A stretch of DNA of 64,000 nt from JAJZAM01 sp027391075 (GTDB lineage Bacteria; Actinomycetota; Acidimicrobiia; Acidimicrobiales; Palsa-688): assembly GCA_027391075.1 (NCBI GenBank), contig DAHYHI010000115.1:7594-71593 (forward strand). Reading direction: 5' to 3'. The position numbers and the translations under genes were made by a program. Positions 26,360 through 33,618 of the stretch are shown here, in pieces. The notes under the pieces were generated by a model. That model ran no database searches. It was not told the origin of the DNA and was given only the letters and a program-made list of their open reading frames with translations. Every line of letters begins with the position of its first letter. Within the stretch, counting starts at the first letter, position 1.

Positions 26360-27553
26360 GTGGCTGCTGGCGAAGCCCAGGTCGGCGCGCCCATCTGTCA
26401 AGGGCTTTCGGTCGTGGAGATAGCGGAGGATCCCGCAGGCGAGCTGACCGGAAAGCTGCTCGCCCAGTACGGGGCGCAGGTCACCAAAGTGGAACCACGG
26501 GAAGGTTCGCCCAACCGCAGGGTCGGGCCTTTCGCCGACGGGGTCGCAGGCCCGGATTCCAGCCTGGCGTTCTGGTACTACAACACCTCCAAGAAGTCCC
26601 TGAAGGCGGAGCTGCCGGGCGAATCCGACGTCCTCGAAAGCCTCCTCGAAGAGGCCGACGTTCTGATACTGTCAGTTTCGCGGGCACGTCAGGACGAACT
26701 GGGAATCGACCTCGACGCTATCGCAGCACGCCACCCCAGCCTCGTCGTGTGCGCTATCACGCCGTTCGGCCAGGACGGGCCGTGGTCGCGCTACGTGACC
26801 TCGGACCTCGTGTCCCTTGCCACCGGGGGACTTCTCAACAGTTGCGGTTACGACGACCACACCATCCCGCCGATACGGCCCGCCGAGAACCAGGCGTACC
26901 ACGTAGCTGCGAGCTTCGCTCACATCTCGGTGTTCCTGGCGTTGATGGAGAGGGACCAGACTGGCCGGGGGCAGGTGATCGACGTGTCGATCCACGACTG
27001 CGTGGCGGTCAGCCCCGAGCTGGCGAACCCTTACTGGTTCTACCCGAAGGCACTGGTCAAACGCCAGACCTGCAGGCACGCCCAGCCGACGCCGACACAG
27101 CCGGCTTTGTTCTCCACGGGGGACGGCCGCTACGTCTACTTCGCGTTGATCCTCTCCGATCCCAAGCCCTGGCAGAACCTGGTGGAATGGATGGGCTCTC
27201 ACGGCTTGGCGGCCGACCTCACCGATCCGCAGTACAGCCAGGTCGCCTACCGTCAGGCGAACTTCCCGCACATCCAACAGATGATCGAAGCCTTCTTCTT
27301 GATCCAGGACGCCCAGACGATCTACCACGAAGGCCAAGCCAGGGGTCTTCCGATAGCCGTCGTCAACTCTCCCGACGACGTCCTCGTCGACGAGCATCTC
27401 GTCGCCCGCGGCTTCTTCGACACGGTAGAACTACCCGGCGGTGAGACAGCCGTGTTCCCCGGGGCTCCCATCCGCTTCTCGGCCTACCCGGCGGTCCCCC
27501 AAAGCCCGGCACCTTCGCTCAGCTCACCCGCGGCGCGAAGCGAAAGCCTGTGA
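26360..27553 (+). CDS. Family III CoA-transferase, probable partner subunit
   Basis: 397 residues from a GTG one base after the previous stop. It has the fold markers LTGKLLAQYGAQVTKVEPRE, FGQDGPWSRYVTSDLVSLAT and RDQTGRGQVIDVSIHD. At the position of the catalytic Asp my alignment gives Glu (RPAENQAYHVAAS), so this chain may be non-catalytic or altered. Paired family III genes forming heteromers are known (for example the benzylsuccinate CoA-transferase BbsEF). Overlaps the kinase-like gene by 4 nt (GTGA). Confidence 0.88.
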   Translation: MAAGEAQVGAPICQGLSVVEIAEDPAGELTGKLLAQYGAQVTKVEPREGSPNRRVGPFADGVAGPDSSLAFWYYNTSKKSLKAELPGESDVLESLLEEADVLILSVSRARQDELGIDLDAIAARHPSLVVCAITPFGQDGPWSRYVTSDLVSLATGGLLNSCGYDDHTIPPIRPAENQAYHVAASFAHISVFLALMERDQTGRGQVIDVSIHDCVAVSPELANPYWFYPKALVKRQTCRHAQPTPTQPALFSTGDGRYVYFALILSDPKPWQNLVEWMGSHGLAADLTDPQYSQVAYRQANFPHIQQMIEAFFLIQDAQTIYHEGQARGLPIAVVNSPDDVLVDEHLVARGFFDTVELPGGETAVFPGAPIRFSAYPAVPQSPAPSLSSPAARSESL

Positions 27554-28662
27554 GCGAACGAGACGTAGCTGAGCCCACACCGTCCCAACCCCCTGAGCTT
27601 GCGCCGGTCAGGCCCGGCGAGGACCTCGACTGGGACCGCTTGGCGTCGTACTTACGCAGCGACAACGACCTCCGAGAGTCGATAGAGGGGATCGACGGAC
27701 CTTTCAGTGTCGAGCAGTTCCCGAACGGATCCGCGAACCTGACCTACCTGCTGCGCTTCGGCGGCGACTCGGTCGTCCTGCGCCGGCCGCCGTTCGGCAA
27801 GATCGCCCCCGGCGCTCACGACATGAAACGCGAGTACCGTGTCCTGTCGCGGTTGTGGCGCTCCTACCCGGCGGCTCCGAGAGCGCTGCACCTGTGCACC
27901 GACCGAGACATCGTCGGATCCGACTTCACGATCATGGAGTACCGGCGCGGTGAGGTCATGTGGGGAAGGTTGACGCCTTCGATGGCACCTCTCCCCGACG
28001 CGGCACGCCGCGTCGGGGAAGCGACGATCGCGGCCCTCGCCGATCTGCACCTAGTCGACCCGAGCTCCTGCGGCCTGGAGGATCTCGGCCGCCCGGACGG
28101 TTTCGTCACCCGCCAGGTCGAGGGCTGGGCGAAGCGTTGGGAGCTGGTCGCGCCGCCAAGCGGAGGGGAGTTGATGGGGGAGGTCGCTGTGCGTCTCGCC
28201 TCGACCGTGCCGGCACCCCAGCGGGTGTCGATCCTGCACAACGACTTCAAGTTGGACAACTGCCAGTTCCGCCCCGGTGATCCGGACAGGGTGAGCGCCG
28301 TGTTCGACTGGGACATGGCCACCCTCGGCGACCCGCTGATCGACCTGGGCACGGTCCTCAACTACTGGCCGGACCCCTCCGACACTCCCGACGACAGGCC
28401 GATCACACCACCGGGCCTTGAGCACATGGGCCTACCAACACGCGCCGAGGTCGTCGAGCAGTACCAACGACAGACCGCCCTCGACGCGTCTGGCGCCTCG
28501 TGGTACGAGGCGTTCGCTTGCTTCAAAACGGCCGTCGTGCTCCAGCAGCTCTACGCCAGGTGGCAGCGCGGCGAGAGCAAGGACCCTAGGATGGGGGAGC
28601 GGGGAGCTTTCGTACAGCCGATGGCCAGGAGGGCCGCCCGCATACTCGAAAGGAACTTCTAG
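27550..28662 (+). CDS. APH-fold phosphotransferase (ACAD10/11 and LvaA type)
   Basis: 370-residue kinase of the aminoglycoside-phosphotransferase superfamily. The catalytic loop is H230-N-D-F-K-L-D-N and the metal-binding Asp253 is in FDWDMATLGDP. The N-terminal lobe has NLTYLLRFGGDSVVLRRPP. In this subfamily the substrate is an acyl-CoA rather than a drug: P. putida LvaA phosphorylates 4-hydroxyvaleryl-CoA, and mammalian ACAD10/11 carry a related domain. With CoA-transferases upstream, an SDR downstream and an acyl-CoA dehydrogenase in the divergent operon, a hydroxyacyl-CoA kinase is the best guess. Antibiotic resistance is unlikely. Confidence 0.85.
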   Translation: MSERDVAEPTPSQPPELAPVRPGEDLDWDRLASYLRSDNDLRESIEGIDGPFSVEQFPNGSANLTYLLRFGGDSVVLRRPPFGKIAPGAHDMKREYRVLSRLWRSYPAAPRALHLCTDRDIVGSDFTIMEYRRGEVMWGRLTPSMAPLPDAARRVGEATIAALADLHLVDPSSCGLEDLGRPDGFVTRQVEGWAKRWELVAPPSGGELMGEVAVRLASTVPAPQRVSILHNDFKLDNCQFRPGDPDRVSAVFDWDMATLGDPLIDLGTVLNYWPDPSDTPDDRPITPPGLEHMGLPTRAEVVEQYQRQTALDASGASWYEAFACFKTAVVLQQLYARWQRGESKDPRMGERGAFVQPMARRAARILERNF

Positions 28663-28664
28663 TC

Positions 28665-29438
28665 ATGGGCGAACACGCACCTACCCAGGTCTTGGCCGGT
28701 AAGGTAGCGCTCGTCACGGGCGGCACCCGGGGCTTGGGTCGCGAGATGGTTGAGGCGTTCGCTGACGCCGGAGCCGACGTGGTCATCTCAAGCCGCAAGA
28801 TGGACGCCTGCGTCGAAGCCGCCGACGCGGTGCACGAGCGCACAGGCAGGCGCTGCGTACCTTATGCCTGCCATGTCGGGCATTGGGACGAGATCCCGGG
28901 CCTGATCGAAGCCGCATACGAGAACTTTGGGCGCCTCGACATCGTCGTGAACAACGCCGGTATCTCTCCGCTCTACCCGAGCCTCGACGCGCTCAGCGAG
29001 GAGTTGTTCGACAAGACGATCGGGGTGAACCTCAAAGGTCCTTTCCGTGTGTGCGCCCTCGCCGGGTCCCGCATGGCCGAAGGAGACGGCGGCTCCATCA
29101 TCAATGTGAGCAGTATCGCTGCTGTGCGCCCCACCCCGAGAGAGCTCCCCTACGCAGCGGCCAAAGCCGGCCTCGATGTCCTAACGACCGGTTTCGCCAT
29201 GGCCTACGGTCCGAAAGTTCGCGTGAACACGATCATGGCTGGCCCTTTCCTCACCGACATCGCCCGCGCCTGGGACATGGACTCGTTCAACCGGCACGCC
29301 GCGAACTTCCCGCTCCGCCGGGCAGGCCAACCATCGGAGATAGTCGGCGCCGCCATGTACCTAGCGTCGTCTGCTTCGTCTTACACGACCGGAGCGGTTA
29401 TCACCGTGGACGGCGGTAGCTCCATCGCCCGGATGTAG
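28665..29438 (+). CDS. SDR family oxidoreductase
   Basis: 257 residues. Cofactor motif TGGTRGLG near residue 19, NNAGISPL, catalytic YAAAK, C-terminal ITVDGGSSIARM. Serine then Arg-Lys (SSRKMD) after the second strand suggests NADP use (inference). It follows the kinase-like gene by 2 bp and should oxidise or reduce a hydroxyacyl intermediate. Confidence 0.9.
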   Translation: MGEHAPTQVLAGKVALVTGGTRGLGREMVEAFADAGADVVISSRKMDACVEAADAVHERTGRRCVPYACHVGHWDEIPGLIEAAYENFGRLDIVVNNAGISPLYPSLDALSEELFDKTIGVNLKGPFRVCALAGSRMAEGDGGSIINVSSIAAVRPTPRELPYAAAKAGLDVLTTGFAMAYGPKVRVNTIMAGPFLTDIARAWDMDSFNRHAANFPLRRAGQPSEIVGAAMYLASSASSYTTGAVITVDGGSSIARM

Positions 29439-29439
29439 T

Positions 29440-29483
29440 GTTTCGTCGCCCGCCCAATATCGTTTCACCGCCCGCCCTATTCC
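29440..29483. repeat. Two tandem copies of a 22-bp sequence before the ferredoxin gene
   Basis: Copies at 29440-29461 and 29462-29483 agree at 17 of 22 positions and share GTTTC and CGCCCGCCC. They occupy nearly the whole space between the SDR stop and the ferredoxin ribosome-binding site (CAGGAGAG). The 22-bp period is about two helical turns. Confidence 0.5.
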
Positions 29484-29505
29484 GCCAGGAGAGCTGAACA
29501 AATCC

Positions 29506-29700
29506 ATGAAAATCCACATCGACGAGAACCTCTGCGCCGGCCACGGCAGGTGTTATACGCTCGCCCCTGAACTTCTCGACTCCAACGACGAGGGCTACCC
29601 CACAAGTCTTGGGGAGGACCTTGACGTGGCCCCCCAACTCGAGGACGCTGCGCAGCGGGTCGTCGCGAACTGCCCCGAGGGAGCGATCAGGATCCTCTAA
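29506..29700 (+). CDS. P450-type [3Fe-4S]/[4Fe-4S] ferredoxin with CxxHxxC motif
   Basis: 64-residue ferredoxin. Cluster ligands are Cys10, Cys16 and Cys56 (followed by Pro57). The position that would be the middle Cys of a normal 4Fe-4S motif is His13 (CAGHGRC). Such variant ferredoxins are known next to P450 genes in mycobacteria and rhodococci. It probably serves the P450s at 9683 and 39151, although neither is adjacent. Strong RBS CAGGAGAG, ATG start. Last gene of its operon; the next gene is convergent with 6 bp between stops. Confidence 0.92.
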   Translation: MKIHIDENLCAGHGRCYTLAPELLDSNDEGYPTSLGEDLDVAPQLEDAAQRVVANCPEGAIRIL

Positions 29701-29706
29701 AGCCCC

Positions 29707-30123
29707 TCATGGTCTCTCGCTTCGAAGGTCGAGCCACCAGGCCTGTGGCGACGCGTCGAAACGTTTCGCGTAGGCCCTCTCCGCCTCGGAGGCTTCTTCG
29801 CCCGGAACGGCCATGACCGTTGTGACTAGCGGCGACGCCCCTCCGATCGGGTCGACCCACTCCAGGTGAATCTCTTCGATCACTTCTCGCAGAGCTGGGC
29901 TCGCATTTTCGTGGTGGGAGCTCGTCTGATGCGCTAGGAACCCCGGGTAGGAGTCGAATGATGCGAGCGTGTAGTAGACGTTCGGCTCCTCTCCCCGCCA
30001 GTACTCGTAGCGCCTCAGCGCCGTCTCGGTTCGGTGTGAATCGGCGTAGAGTTCTCTCGCAATCTGTTCGAAGCGGGCGGCCTCACCATTACGGACACGT
30101 ATCCGAGCGAGAAAGGTGGCCAT
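29707..30123 (-). CDS. Antibiotic-biosynthesis-monooxygenase-fold (dimeric ferredoxin-like) protein
   Basis: 138 residues from the ATG at 30123. The N-terminus FLARIRVRNGEAARFEQIAR and the stretch YYTLASFDSYPGFLAHQTSSHHE match the ABM/quinol-monooxygenase fold, a small alpha+beta barrel. The C-terminal third (VPGEEASEAERAYAKRF) is an extension outside the fold. Members oxidise quinol-like compounds without cofactor or act as small ligand-handling proteins. Function here is undefined. Last gene of the leftward amidohydrolase run. Confidence 0.72.
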   Translation of the reverse strand: MATFLARIRVRNGEAARFEQIARELYADSHRTETALRRYEYWRGEEPNVYYTLASFDSYPGFLAHQTSSHHENASPALREVIEEIHLEWVDPIGGASPLVTTVMAVPGEEASEAERAYAKRFDASPQAWWLDLRSERP

Positions 30124-30176
30124 AGTTCGAGTTTTCCTCTCCTGTGATAGCGTTACGAACCCACAGTGCGTGGCTC

Positions 30177-30584
30177 CTATGCAGGGTCCCACTGGGGTAG
30201 GGTGACCTCGTCTGTGAGAACCTCGAAACGAGCTCGCATCGGCTGGCCCACCGCAAGCTCGGGGGCGCCGTCGAGGTAGCCGACCAGCCGTGCGCCCGGC
30301 GCTGCATCGAGGTCGACGAGGACGACCGTGTAGGGCGTGGGGAAGTCGGGGTGAACTTGGTGCACGACGACGGTCCACGAGTGCAGCCGTCCGGTGCCGG
30401 CGACCGTCTTCCAGTGATTGTCCCAACTACCGCAGCGGTAGCAGTAGGCGCGAGGCATGTGAAGAAGGGTTCCACAGGAGCTGCATTCGAGGACTCGGAT
30501 CTCCCCGAGCCTCGCACCTTCCCAGAAGCCGCCGGTGTCTGGGTCCTGGGTCTCCGGTAGGACCCTTCGCTGTGGCTGCGTCAT
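30177..30584 (-). CDS. DUF35 zinc-ribbon/OB-fold partner of the Ltp2-like protein
   Basis: 135 residues. Zinc ribbon CSSCG...CYRCG, then an OB fold (GRLHSWTVVVHQVHPDF, PYTVVLVDLD). It matches the DUF35 part of ChsH2, which binds Ltp2 in cholesterol side-chain breakdown. Its ATG overlaps the stop of the Ltp2-like gene, so 1:1 production and complex formation are likely. Confidence 0.88.
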   Translation of the reverse strand: MTQPQRRVLPETQDPDTGGFWEGARLGEIRVLECSSCGTLLHMPRAYCYRCGSWDNHWKTVAGTGRLHSWTVVVHQVHPDFPTPYTVVLVDLDAAPGARLVGYLDGAPELAVGQPMRARFEVLTDEVTLPQWDPA

Positions 30585-31768
30585 GACGCCCTCAAGATGA
30601 GAGCGCTACCCGGCGGCAGGGGCGTGGATGTGACAAGGCAGGTCTGAGCCCCGGGCACCTGCGACGTGGACGTGCCGCGAATCTGGCGGACCGCTTCTAC
30701 CACGTGACTCATGCCGTGTACGTAGCCGTCGGACAGGTGTCCTCCGCTGGTGTTGATTGGTATCGTTCCGCCCATGTCGATCTCCCCGCTGGACACGAAA
30801 GGACCTCCTTCCCCTTTGGCGCAGAACCCGAAATCCTCGAGTTGCAACAGGACTGTTATTGAAAAGCAGTCGTAGAACTGCGCTACGTCTATGTCCGACG
30901 GCCCCATCCCCGCGCGCGAGTACAGCTTGTCGGCTGTCGCCTTGGCAGGCAGCGTAGTGATGGTGTCGCGCATGAGAACCGGAAACTGCACCCCCGGTTG
31001 AGGATCAAGCATCGCCCCTTGAGAGACAGCTCGGATCAACGCGGGAGGATTGGGGGAATCCTTGGCCCGTTCGGCGCTCGTCACCACCACAGCGCACGCC
31101 CCGTCGGTTTCCAGGCAGAAATCGAAGAGGCGGAGAGGACTGGCTATCACCCTCGCGTTCAGGTAGTCGTCGAGCGTCAGCTTCCGGTCGTGCATCTGAG
31201 CGCCAGGGTTGGCGTTCGCCCTCGCACGGCAGGTGAGGGCTATCTGAGCCAGGTCGGTTTCTTTGGTCCCGAACTCAGCCATGTGACGCTGAGCTATAAG
31301 CGCAAAGATCTGGCCTGAGGTCAAAAGTCCGTACGGCGCGAAGAACTCGTCGTAGGTGTTGTTACCCCCCACGTTACTCTGCGTGGCACTTGAACGACCG
31401 TATCGCCTTCCGGAGCGGCCGTTCAAGGAGCGGAACACCAGCACGTTCTCGGCGAGGCCGGCTATCACAGCGGCTGCGGCCTGGCCGACCATCGCGCACG
31501 GCGCCACTCCTCCTACGCTCACGTCGCCCATGTAGGAAAGGTCCCTCATCCCGAGGACGTGGGCAAGGTCGTTGTGGCGGACAAGGTCCAAGTCGCAGCG
31601 GACTATCCCGTCTATGTCACCCGGAGAAAGGCCGGCGTCCTCGATCGCTGCCAGCGACGCCTGCAGAGCTAGTGTCAAGTCGCTACGACCCGAGTTGCGG
31701 GTGAAGTCTGTAGTGCCAATGCCGGCGATAGCGCACCGGTCCCTGAATGCAAGGTCGTCTCCGCTCAC
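30581..31768 (-). CDS. Ltp2-like retro-aldolase (thiolase fold without nucleophilic Cys)
   Basis: 395 residues, GTG start after AGGAGGTGGGGT. Thiolase fold, but the nucleophile position (Cys77 in the protein at 15163) is Val88 here (SVGGVAPCAM), so it is not a conventional thiolase. Tyr299 (VAQFYDCF) and Tyr349 (GGHLSDGYVHGM) lie where characterised Ltp2 enzymes have their two catalytic tyrosines, with the same spacing of 50 as I recall it. Expected reaction is retro-aldol cleavage of a beta-hydroxyacyl-CoA, releasing propionyl-CoA or acetyl-CoA and a ketone or aldehyde. Works with the DUF35 protein. Confidence 0.85.
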   Translation of the reverse strand: MSGDDLAFRDRCAIAGIGTTDFTRNSGRSDLTLALQASLAAIEDAGLSPGDIDGIVRCDLDLVRHNDLAHVLGMRDLSYMGDVSVGGVAPCAMVGQAAAAVIAGLAENVLVFRSLNGRSGRRYGRSSATQSNVGGNNTYDEFFAPYGLLTSGQIFALIAQRHMAEFGTKETDLAQIALTCRARANANPGAQMHDRKLTLDDYLNARVIASPLRLFDFCLETDGACAVVVTSAERAKDSPNPPALIRAVSQGAMLDPQPGVQFPVLMRDTITTLPAKATADKLYSRAGMGPSDIDVAQFYDCFSITVLLQLEDFGFCAKGEGGPFVSSGEIDMGGTIPINTSGGHLSDGYVHGMSHVVEAVRQIRGTSTSQVPGAQTCLVTSTPLPPGSALILRAS

Positions 31769-31889
31769 ACCCCACCTCCTCGTGTCATCCGATTTTCCTG
31801 ATCATAATTCCGAGCGGCCCGGGGGCGACAGTCCACACACAATGGAAACCAGGAAGCGGTCGAGCATGCGTCGACCAAGCAGGCGGCGG

Positions 31890-32663
31890 TCATTGGACGG
31901 ACTTGGTCTGTCCGCCATCGACCACTATGTGAGTGGCATTTATACCCGCCCCGGCCGGGCTGGAAACGAAAGCGACGACCTGTGCCACCTCACGGGCGGT
32001 CACCAAGCGCCGAAACGGGAACTGGCGCACAAGGCCGTTCCAAAGTTCCGGTTCGGAGACTCTCACCCGGTCCCAGCTGCCACCTTCGAAGAACGTCGCC
32101 CCCGGTGAGATCACGTTGGCTCTGATCCCCTGACGGCCCAGGGTCTGAGCCATTTCGTTGGCGAGGACCCTTTGGGCGGCTTTGGCCGGCCCGTAACCAG
32201 ATGGCCGTGCCCCCGGGCGGGCAAACCACTGGACGCTGGCGGTGGAACCGATGAACACAATGCTGCCAGCGTCGCTCGCCTCCAGAGCGTCCAACGCGGC
32301 GTCCACCACGCGAACCGGGGCGAGAACGTCGGTGGTGAGGGTCTTCATCCAACCCTCCTCGCCGGGACCGGAAAAGCCGCTTGCGCAGTGGACGTAGACG
32401 TCAAGACCGCCGAGAGCCTCGACCGTCTCCTCTACCAGGGCTTTGGTGTCTATGGCGTCCGTCAGGTCCGTCCGGCGGGCGAAGACACGTCCGTCTCCGC
32501 CGACGGCTTGTAGATGTTGTCGGGCAGCTTCAAGTGAATCTGGCGTTCTGCCGCATATCGAGACGGAGGAACCTTCCTCCAAGAAGACCTCTGCGATGGC
32601 CAGTCCGATGCCACGCGTGGCTCCAGCCACCAGAACCTTGCGACCTTGCAATCCGAGCTGCAC
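31890..32663 (-). CDS. SDR family oxidoreductase
   Basis: 257 residues, GTG start. Cofactor motif AGATRGIG near residue 16, catalytic YGPAK, C-terminal HIVVDGGQTKSVQ. The CGRTPDS stretch after the second strand suggests NADP (inference). It starts 17 bp after the LLM stop. The 121-bp space downstream to the Ltp2-like gene contains a TATGAT element (in the leftward sense) near 31803. Confidence 0.9.
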   Translation of the reverse strand: MQLGLQGRKVLVAGATRGIGLAIAEVFLEEGSSVSICGRTPDSLEAARQHLQAVGGDGRVFARRTDLTDAIDTKALVEETVEALGGLDVYVHCASGFSGPGEEGWMKTLTTDVLAPVRVVDAALDALEASDAGSIVFIGSTASVQWFARPGARPSGYGPAKAAQRVLANEMAQTLGRQGIRANVISPGATFFEGGSWDRVRVSEPELWNGLVRQFPFRRLVTAREVAQVVAFVSSPAGAGINATHIVVDGGQTKSVQ

Positions 32664-32679
32664 TATTAGAGAACCCTTT

Positions 32680-33618
32680 CTACTGTGTCGTCAGGTCCGG
32701 CGACGGGATCCCCAGGGACCTCGCAACCTTTCGGAACTGCTCGTAGGTGTCCGCTCCGGGAGGGCTGACGTCCTGAGCCCAGAACACCAGGCTCTTGAAA
32801 CCCGCCTCCGCGTATCGAGCGACGACCTCGGGAGTCGGATGGCGGACCCTGACGTGGCATTCAACGTCCGTGCCCTCGGCACGGCAGTGCGCTGCCAGAG
32901 CGTCTCGCAGTTCGACGGCCTCCTCGAACGTCGGTGTAGCCGAGCTGAACCATCCGTCGGCGATCCGGGCGGCCCGGCGTAACGCCCCGGGGCTGTTACC
33001 GCCGGTGACCAGCGGGACGTTCACGGGTTCCGGGCACACCTGGACGTCCTCGAAGCAGAAGTGGCGCCCCCGATAGTCGAAACGTCCTCCCCGCCACGCT
33101 TTGCGCAAGATCGCTACGCTCTCCTCGACGCGACTGGAACGCTCCGCGTATGGAACCCCGAGCGCGCTGAACTCCTCTCGCAGCCATCCGGCTCCCACCC
33201 CAAGCATGAACCGCCCGCCGCTGACCTCCTGCAAAGTGGCCGCCGCTCTGGCGGTCACCAGGGGATGGCGCAACGCGAGAAGATAGATCCCCGTAGCGAG
33301 AAGAATCCGGGAAGTCTGCGCGCCCACTGCGGCGAGAGCCACCAACGGGTCTAACAGCTGCGTTGAATTCTCGACGATGCGACGAGTGCGAAAGTCGCCG
33401 GGGGACAGACCAGCGGCGGCGGCGTCACCTTTTGTGCCAGCCGGGTGTTCGGAGGCGTAGTCCCCCGGATCGATGAGGTGCTCGCCGAGCCAAAGGTGCT
33501 CGAACCCGGCCGCCTCGGCGGCTTGGGCAACTTCTACTAGCCGCGACACGCTTACGTCGTAGGCCGATATGCCGAAACGAACCCCGCCAGGGCCGGCTAC
33601 GGCCTTAGGCGCCGTCAA
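32680..33618 (-). CDS. LLM-class (F420-type) flavin/deazaflavin oxidoreductase
   Basis: 312 residues with the bacterial-luciferase-like barrel: FGISAYDVSVSRLVEVAQAA, FEHLWLGEHLIDP, and GRFMLGVGAGWLREEF. The last is typical of actinobacterial F420-dependent members. The TTG start overlaps the amidohydrolase stop (TTGA). Possible roles are F420-dependent dehydrogenation or a monooxygenase step; the substrate cannot be inferred. Co-transcribed with the amidohydrolase and SDR. Confidence 0.85.
   Translation of the reverse strand: MTAPKAVAGPGGVRFGISAYDVSVSRLVEVAQAAEAAGFEHLWLGEHLIDPGDYASEHPAGTKGDAAAAGLSPGDFRTRRIVENSTQLLDPLVALAAVGAQTSRILLATGIYLLALRHPLVTARAAATLQEVSGGRFMLGVGAGWLREEFSALGVPYAERSSRVEESVAILRKAWRGGRFDYRGRHFCFEDVQVCPEPVNVPLVTGGNSPGALRRAARIADGWFSSATPTFEEAVELRDALAAHCRAEGTDVECHVRVRHPTPEVVARYAEAGFKSLVFWAQDVSPPGADTYEQFRKVARSLGIPSPDLTTQ

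Noticed and set aside
27550..28662. Aminoglycoside resistance gene
   Set aside because: Only the fold is shared; context and subfamily motifs fit acyl-CoA metabolism.
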